A stretch of DNA of 9,166 nucleotides from Candidatus Thorarchaeota archaeon (GTDB taxonomy: Archaea; Asgardarchaeota; Thorarchaeia; Thorarchaeales; Thorarchaeaceae): NCBI GenBank assembly GCA_016841005.1, contig JAEORG010000309.1, forward strand, positions 1 through 9,166, given 5' to 3'. The position numbers were made by a program, and so were the translations under genes. The notes beneath the pieces were generated by a model. It saw only the letters and a program-made list of their open reading frames with translations, made no database searches and was not told where the DNA came from. Within the stretch, counting starts at the first letter, position 1, and each line of letters opens with the position of its first letter. Shown in pieces: positions 5,257 through 9,166 of this stretch.

Positions 5257-6003
5257 ATGAAATTAGCCAAAAAGATATTTGAAACAGCCCTGTCGGAAGG
5301 GCGAACCTTTGTCCTAGAGCATGAGGCAAAGGACATCATGCAAGAATATGGTATACCTATTCCATCTTACGGAACTGCGGCAACAGCTGATGAAGCAGTC
5401 AAGGTCTCCGCTGAGATAGGATACCCAGTTGTTCTTAAAATCCTGTCAAAGGACGTGTTACACAAATCAGATGCAGGAGGAGTCAAACTCAACCTCAAGA
5501 ACGAGGATGATGTCCGAAAAGCCTTCGACGAGATTATGGTGAATGCTAAGAAATATGGCGAAGAACAGGGTCACGAGGTAGACCTGAGTAGAGGTGTCTT
5601 CATCACACAATTCTCAGATATGGGAACAGAAGTAATCGTAGGTGTCACAAAGGACGCTCAGTTTGGACATGCTATTATGTTTGGACTCGGTGGTATCTTT
5701 GTGGAAGTCCTAAAGGATGTCACATTCAGGCTAATTCCACTGACTGAAGCAGATGCTCGTGAAATGGTTCACGAGATTAAGGCGGCTAAGATACTTGATG
5801 GTGTTAGAGGAGAGAAACCAAGAGATGTGGACGCGCTCGTTGATGTGATTCTTGCAATATCAAAGATGATTGATGAGAATCCTGAAATTAATGAGCTAGA
5901 TTGTAACCCAACATTTCTCTATGAGAAGGGAAAGGGCGTTTTGGTAGTCGACGCTCGTATATTGATTGACAATCCAAACAAAGAATCTGAATCTAGTCAC
6001 TGA
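5257..6003 (+). CDS. acdB: Acetyl-CoA synthetase (ADP-forming), beta subunit
   Basis: This 248-residue protein is the ATP-grasp subunit that binds ADP/ATP and relays phosphate between nucleotide and the alpha-subunit histidine. Visible features are the N-terminal helix E.EAKDIMQEYGIPIPSYG, the strand YPVVLKILSKDVLHKSDAGGVKLNL with His69 (the conserved second histidine of this family), and GTEVIVGVTKDAQFG. These are followed by IMFGLGGIFVEVLKDVTFRLIPL (about 140-162), the magnesium-site NELDCNP (212-218) and VDARI near the end. Length matches the family (about 230-250). GAGGT (5242-5246) lies 10 nt before the ATG, a rather long spacing. The gene is downstream of acdA on the same strand, and its last 11 bases overlap the end of the convergent four-repeat protein gene. 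Most archaea use separate subunits as here; many bacteria have them fused. Confidence 0.95.
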   Translation: MKLAKKIFETALSEGRTFVLEHEAKDIMQEYGIPIPSYGTAATADEAVKVSAEIGYPVVLKILSKDVLHKSDAGGVKLNLKNEDDVRKAFDEIMVNAKKYGEEQGHEVDLSRGVFITQFSDMGTEVIVGVTKDAQFGHAIMFGLGGIFVEVLKDVTFRLIPLTEADAREMVHEIKAAKILDGVRGEKPRDVDALVDVILAISKMIDENPEINELDCNPTFLYEKGKGVLVVDARILIDNPNKESESSH

Positions 6004-7186
6004 ACAGACCTTCCAGAAGAATCAGACCTCTCTTGACATCTGAATCGGTAAGTTGTCCAGGCATCTTTTTTGTACCAGCTGAAATTAGGAGTAATAATGC
6101 TACTATCCTGGGAATCAGTCGTGCATTTTGTAATAAAAAGTCACGATTTCCTGCTGCGTCTACAATGAATCCCTCTAAACGTCGTATGAGTGACGATAGT
6201 TGTTCATTTAATCCATCCTCAGGGGTCATCTTTTTGAAGAGCAAGACAACAGATTCTTCATTATCTAGACTCTCAGATGATATACCCATGCTCTCAAGTT
6301 GTTTTATTGAATCGAGTGTGAAGGCTTCGTAATCATCTTCCTCAATACGGTCCTGATTCTTCTCTGCACCTTGAAGCTGTGCTAAGAGCCTGAGTGAATT
6401 GGTCAAAACAGCTCTAGAAGCGCTTGGTGTTGAGGGCACAATCTTTGTTAGAAAGTCACCATGGTCTTCCTCAAGCTGGGCTGCAACTGAAGAACAAATC
6501 TGTCGTTCGAATCCAGGTGAGAAGGTGACCTTAGCAGCGTTGATCAACTTGTTACTAGTTGCTAATCTGCGACTTGATACTAATGCGTTGAAATCGTCAA
6601 GTTCAACATAGAATAACAGAATTCGAGCTACATCATACGCTCGCTCGAAATCATCCTCATTTGTCGCATTTCGACCCTCATTCCTGCAGATAAAAGCGCT
6701 CAAGAGTGTCCACACTGATACCATTGATATGCATAATTCTGCCCGAAGTCTTGATTCTGCAACACCTTGTTCTTCCAAGAATCTTGTTAGTTTGTCAGAT
6801 GCCACAGATATTCTGTTTTGAGTCCCACCGCCAATCGTGACATTGGATACTGATTTCATAAACTCTCGAGGATCTTTAATTCTTGGCCGTAGCATAAAAA
6901 CTGGTTCTCTACGGTCCATTACCCACCACTTAGTGGTAGATGTCACATGATCCAAGAGGTCTATGGCAATAGTAAGATCTTCTTGACCTACAACAAATCG
7001 TGACCCCATATAGGCAAGTAATCGCGAATACAGACCAATGAATCGGGAGAGATGTGTTGAGAGTGACTCGTCTGCAAATACATTCCCTGAGAACTGACCA
7101 ACAAAGGAGCTTACTCTTTCTGTTATATCGTCACTTAGACGAGTCTGGGTCAATGCACGGTAAACATCAATCGGTGTTCGTGTCAA
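5993..7186 (-). CDS. Helical protein of four ~100-residue repeats resembling AAA+ lid domains, function unknown
   Basis: I do not recognise the family. From the TTG at 7186 the protein has 397 residues, is largely alpha-helical, and has no signal peptide, membrane helix or Walker motif. Four similar units recur: a hydrophobic Arg-containing helix, a variable turn, then an acidic turn and helix of the form x-E-D-x3-A-x3-L. The second part reads VVGQEDLTIAIDLL (about 65-78), NATNEDDFERAYDVARIL (about 173-190), RIEEDDYEAF (about 280-289) and LTDSDVKRGLILL (about 379-391). This resembles the C-terminal lid of MCM-like AAA+ ATPases (R..E.L....A....V...D...A..L) without the ATPase. The start is set by GGAGGT (7201-7196) 9 nt before the TTG; a TTG at 7216 would add ten residues but has no such signal. 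It follows uppS after 117 bases, with its own TATA box. Confidence 0.8.
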   Translation of the reverse strand: MTRTPIDVYRALTQTRLSDDITERVSSFVGQFSGNVFADESLSTHLSRFIGLYSRLLAYMGSRFVVGQEDLTIAIDLLDHVTSTTKWWVMDRREPVFMLRPRIKDPREFMKSVSNVTIGGGTQNRISVASDKLTRFLEEQGVAESRLRAELCISMVSVWTLLSAFICRNEGRNATNEDDFERAYDVARILLFYVELDDFNALVSSRRLATSNKLINAAKVTFSPGFERQICSSVAAQLEEDHGDFLTKIVPSTPSASRAVLTNSLRLLAQLQGAEKNQDRIEEDDYEAFTLDSIKQLESMGISSESLDNEESVVLLFKKMTPEDGLNEQLSSLIRRLEGFIVDAAGNRDFLLQNARLIPRIVALLLLISAGTKKMPGQLTDSDVKRGLILLEGLFSD

Positions 7187-7195
7187 GATGTTCGG

Positions 7196-7201
7196 ACCTC
7201 C
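7196..7201 (-). promoter_or_regulatory. Shine-Dalgarno GGAGGT that decides the start of the four-repeat protein
   Basis: On the minus strand GGAGGT lies 9 nt before the TTG at 7186. The alternative upstream TTG at 7216 would put this motif inside the coding region and is preceded only by weak purine runs. It is one of the strongest ribosome-binding motifs in the window. Confidence 0.55.
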
Positions 7202-7222
7202 AGGGTACGAGGCCAATCTGGC

Positions 7223-7248
7223 CTAGCCTAATTCTGTCTTCAGGCTAG
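7223..7248. repeat. Perfect 7+7 inverted repeat at the predicted transcript start
   Basis: CTAGCCT (7223-7229) and AGGCTAG (7242-7248) form a perfect inverted repeat with a 12-base spacer. The TATA box at 7264-7271 predicts a minus-strand transcript start near 7241, inside the repeat. It could be a repressor site over the start, a leader hairpin, or a 3' structure of the uppS transcript. Confidence 0.4.
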
Positions 7249-7263
7249 CATGTTCATTTTCAA

Positions 7264-7271
7264 TTATATAA
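7264..7271 (-). promoter_or_regulatory. TATA box of the four-repeat protein gene
   Basis: TTATATAA, which reads the same on both strands, lies in the 117-base gap between uppS and the four-repeat protein gene. Its position predicts a minus-strand transcript start near 7241 and a leader of about 55 nt to the TTG at 7186. It is the closest match to the archaeal TATA consensus in the window. Confidence 0.5.
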
Positions 7272-7303
7272 TGCTGTGTCACACACCATCGAAGGTTAGC
7301 GGG

Positions 7304-8071
7304 TCACTTCCCAAATCGACGCGACCTCTTCTGGTATGAACGTAATGCGCGCCAAATATCTATACGACGAACAGCTGGCCAGTAAACCTGTTCAAAATAA
7401 AGTTCGGAATATGCTGATTGCCAGAGTAAGAATCCTGAGAGACGTTCTTCACCTGAGGTCCTTATGATGAGGTCAGGGTCTGGAATGTCTTTTGTGTAAA
7501 GGTGGTCCTCAATAAGATCCTCATCTATCGAATCAGGTGAAATCAATCCATCTTGTACCTTATGGCTGATTGCTTTGACTGCATCCACAAGCTCTGAGCG
7601 CCCGGAATAGCCTACTGCAATATTCAAGAAGTAGTCCCTGTATCCAGCAGTCTCTTCCTCTGCAGACCTGATTCCAAGCTGAAGTTTCTCGGGCAAGAGG
7701 TCTACGCGTCCAATTGCTTGAATACGGACCTTGTGTTTATGAACATCCGGATTATCAATGACTTCAGCAAATTTCTCTTCTAAGATGCTCATTATCTCGT
7801 TAACTTCATCACCAGAACGTTCAAAATTTTCAATAGAGAACGCATAAAGTGTACAGACTTTGACTCCAGCCTCCCAGAGGATTCGTAGGACCTCCATGAC
7901 CTTATGAGCGCCTGCTCTATGTCCGTACCATGGCATCTCTGCACCATGTTGTCGTGCATATCTTCGGTTGCCATCAAGAATTAGTCCAATATGACGGGGA
8001 TTCCTGCTTGGATCAAGCTGCCTGTGGAGCCACCATTCATAGAGTCTGTAGACGGGACCTGCAATATTCAA
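7304..8071 (-). CDS. uppS: Cis-prenyltransferase (archaeal polyprenyl diphosphate synthase, UppS family)
   Basis: This 255-residue enzyme adds isopentenyl units in cis to an allylic diphosphate. It makes the long polyprenyl chain that becomes the dolichol-type carrier for N-glycosylation and other surface glycans. It is a soluble enzyme acting at the membrane. Family motifs are complete: HIGLILDGNRRYAR (27-40) with catalytic Asp33, then GHRAG (50-54), LYAFSIENFERS (75-86), and the C-terminal RTSGEERLSGFLLWQ (204-218) with AYSELYF and Glu223. The N-terminal YRLYEWWLHRQL helix before the first motif fits archaeal members and supports the TTG start at 8071, with AGGT 11 nt upstream. It lies 65 bases after the Roadblock gene in the same direction. 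The archaeal enzymes studied usually extend geranylgeranyl diphosphate; chain length here cannot be read from sequence. Confidence 0.94.
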   Translation of the reverse strand: MNIAGPVYRLYEWWLHRQLDPSRNPRHIGLILDGNRRYARQHGAEMPWYGHRAGAHKVMEVLRILWEAGVKVCTLYAFSIENFERSGDEVNEIMSILEEKFAEVIDNPDVHKHKVRIQAIGRVDLLPEKLQLGIRSAEEETAGYRDYFLNIAVGYSGRSELVDAVKAISHKVQDGLISPDSIDEDLIEDHLYTKDIPDPDLIIRTSGEERLSGFLLWQSAYSELYFEQVYWPAVRRIDIWRALRSYQKRSRRFGK

Positions 8072-8103
8072 TTAATTACACAACCTGATTTTGACGGCAG
8101 TTT

Positions 8104-8122
8104 GGGATTCATATTTGAACCC
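8104..8122 (-). repeat. Hairpin between the Roadblock and prenyltransferase genes
   Basis: On the plus strand GGGATTCA (8104-8111) pairs with TGAACCC (8116-8122) around TATT with one bulged base. In the minus-strand transcript it begins 14 nt after the Roadblock stop. No U-rich tract follows, so it may be a processing or stability element between genes rather than a terminator. Confidence 0.35.
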
Positions 8123-8136
8123 ATGCCTTTAGGAGG

Positions 8137-8508
8137 TCAGATCATCTCTGCTATCTTGTCTGCGGCTCTCTTCATGTCAAGGAAAACTAGTCCAAGTTTG
8201 GCCTGATCTGTTGTGGAAACGGTAAGACAGGCGTTCAGACCAGCCTGAATTGCAAGCAGCCAGCCATTGTCGCCTTTGATAATTACCTGTTCTAAGGCAC
8301 CTTTTCCTAACTCAATTGCAGCCTTCTCGCCTAGGGTCAGCATTGCTGCTGTCATGGCTGCTACCTTTGCCTCATCGACTTCATTTGGTAGGGCGGAAAC
8401 TATAGGAAGTCCCTCTACGCTAACTATTGCACATGCTTCTATCTCTGGTATGCTACCTTGTAACTCATTGAGCACGCTTTCCAATGTATCGCCCCGTGAC
8501 TGACTCAT
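8137..8508 (-). CDS. Roadblock/LC7-domain protein (MglB-like)
   Basis: The 123-residue protein is a single Roadblock/LC7 domain. A first helix (TLESVLNELQGSIPEIEACAIVSVEGLPIVSALP) leads into the central strands, and a long helix (DEAKVAAMTAAMLTLGEKAAIELGKG) is followed by the strands EQVIIKGDNGWLLAIQAG and ACLTVST. A closing helix (LDMKRAADKIAEMI) completes it. These domains dimerise and in bacteria MglB is the GTPase-activating partner of MglA; archaeal members are thought to do likewise for small GTPases. The gene follows the MglA-like GTPase gene after 25 bases, which supports a functional pair. The ATG at 8508 is chosen because the GTG at 8517 is part of the Shine-Dalgarno GGTGAGG. A partner other than the adjacent GTPase cannot be excluded. 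Confidence 0.92.
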   Translation of the reverse strand: MSQSRGDTLESVLNELQGSIPEIEACAIVSVEGLPIVSALPNEVDEAKVAAMTAAMLTLGEKAAIELGKGALEQVIIKGDNGWLLAIQAGLNACLTVSTTDQAKLGLVFLDMKRAADKIAEMI

Positions 8509-8533
8509 AGACCTCACCGATTATATCAAAATA

Positions 8534-9097
8534 TCATTTGTACATGCGTTTTAAGATTACTTCCCGTGCTATTGCTTGAAACGCCCTTTTAACTCCAACG
8601 CCCTGTACAGCAATGGTCTCATAGATTGGAACATTGCTACCCAGTCCGAGGAGATCGAGCATCTCATCGCGAGACATCCTGTTTGGTAGGTCTCGCTTGT
8701 TAAGCATAACCACGATTGGAATACTTCTACCCAGTTCATCACCAAGAAACAACTTGAGCTCCTCAAAGCTCTCTGTGTTTTCCTCCCGCTGGTCTGGACT
8801 TGAGTCTGCGACGAATAGGAGACCGTCCGTACCGGATAACACGACCTTTCTTTGGTGACGGTGCCGCTTTTGCCCAGCTACCGTAAAAACATCGAATAAT
8901 ACTCTTCCTCCAGCACTCATTGGAACATAGTCGAAGAAGAGTGTTCTATTTGTTTCATCTTCTATGGCTGTAAACTCGCCTTTCTGCAGTCCTTCTACCT
9001 TACCATATAGCCAGCGAAGTGCCGTAGTTTTGCCTCCTAAACTTGGTCCGTAGAAGACTAACTTCAAATGTATGCGGCCTTTATCATCTTTCCTCAT
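8534..9097 (-). CDS. MglA-like small GTPase (Ras superfamily)
   Basis: This 187-residue protein is a complete G domain. The P-loop is GPSLGGKTT (17-25), followed by a switch-I Thr in RTLFFDYVP (51-59). Switch II reads FTVAGQKRHRHQRK (71-84), then VLSGTDGLLFVADSS, NKRD (133-136) and a final ETIAVQGVGV (160-169). A Thr instead of Asp before the switch-II Gly, the TV.GQ pattern, and the GLLFVADS strand are the marks of the MglA group rather than classical Ras, Rab or Arf. It lacks a C-terminal prenylation Cys and an N-terminal glycine for lipid attachment, so membrane association, if any, needs a partner. The ATG has AGGTGAT 8 nt upstream. It opens the cluster with the Roadblock protein 25 bases downstream. 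The cellular process it controls is unknown. Confidence 0.93.
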   Translation of the reverse strand: MRKDDKGRIHLKLVFYGPSLGGKTTALRWLYGKVEGLQKGEFTAIEDETNRTLFFDYVPMSAGGRVLFDVFTVAGQKRHRHQRKVVLSGTDGLLFVADSSPDQREENTESFEELKLFLGDELGRSIPIVVMLNKRDLPNRMSRDEMLDLLGLGSNVPIYETIAVQGVGVKRAFQAIAREVILKRMYK

Positions 9098-9131
9098 TTG
9101 AGCATATCACCTTTTGGAAGATTAAAGACTT

Positions 9132-9139
9132 GTTTAATT
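9132..9139 (-). promoter_or_regulatory. Weak TATA-like box of the GTPase gene
   Basis: On the minus strand AATTAAAC lies about 24 nt before the Shine-Dalgarno of the GTPase gene (9111-9106), giving a very short leader. The match to consensus is modest, but nothing better lies in the 69 bases before the gene. Confidence 0.3.
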
Positions 9140-9142
9140 GAA

Positions 9143-9160
9143 GTTCTGTCTTCACAGAAC
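9143..9160. repeat. Perfect 7+7 inverted repeat upstream of the GTPase gene
   Basis: GTTCTGT (9143-9149) and ACAGAAC (9154-9160) flank CTTC. The repeat sits 45 bases before the GTPase start, directly upstream of the weak TATA-like box, where an archaeal operator often lies. As RNA it would be a 7-bp tetraloop hairpin, so it could instead be the 3' end structure of a gene beyond the window edge. Confidence 0.45.
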
Positions 9161-9166
9161 ACACCA

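Noticed and set aside
1..9166. CRISPR arrays, tRNA genes, insertion sequences or integrase genes
   Set aside because: No direct repeat series with spacers, no complete cloverleaf, and no transposase or integrase motifs were seen on either strand.

Overview
The window looks archaeal, and most likely comes from an Asgard-type archaeon (a Thorarchaeia-like genome would fit). The supporting genes are an archaeal/eukaryotic-type ribosomal protein eL33 (L35Ae), a two-subunit ADP-forming acetyl-CoA synthetase, an archaeal-type cis-prenyltransferase, and an MglA-like small GTPase beside a Roadblock/LC7 protein. TATA-like boxes lie about 25 nt before several expected transcript starts, GGTGAT/GAGG Shine-Dalgarno motifs are common, and a box C/D guide RNA is present. 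The Asgard placement is inference; archaeal origin is much safer.

Layout. 1-1801 (+): an unrecognised membrane protein, eL33, and a small CopD-like four-helix membrane protein. 1802-2090: a gap of about 290 bases with a long imperfect hairpin (1855-1927) and a box C/D sRNA (1998-2070). One guide of the sRNA matches, from memory, the universally conserved loop of 23S rRNA helix 69. 2091-2627 (+): an unrecognised multi-pass membrane protein. 2614-3567 (-): a BioB-like radical SAM enzyme, convergent with and overlapping its neighbour. 3568-3767: a divergent promoter region with a 10+10 dyad. 3768-6003 (+): acetyl-CoA synthetase alpha and beta subunits. 5993-9097 (-): in transcription order, MglA-like GTPase, Roadblock protein, cis-prenyltransferase, and a four-repeat helical protein of unknown function, whose end overlaps the beta-subunit gene tail to tail.

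How the genes may work together. The two synthetase subunits form one enzyme that converts acyl-CoA, ADP and phosphate to the acid, CoA and ATP, typical of fermenting archaea. The radical SAM gene is read divergently from them and may share control. The GTPase and Roadblock protein probably form a switch with its regulator. The prenyltransferase next to them makes the long polyprenyl lipid carrier used for glycosylation at the membrane. The four-repeat protein downstream has its own strong TATA box, so it is at most partly co-transcribed. The clearest item outside the protein-coding genes is the box C/D RNA. The oddest protein is the four-repeat one, whose units resemble AAA+ lid helices without any ATPase core.
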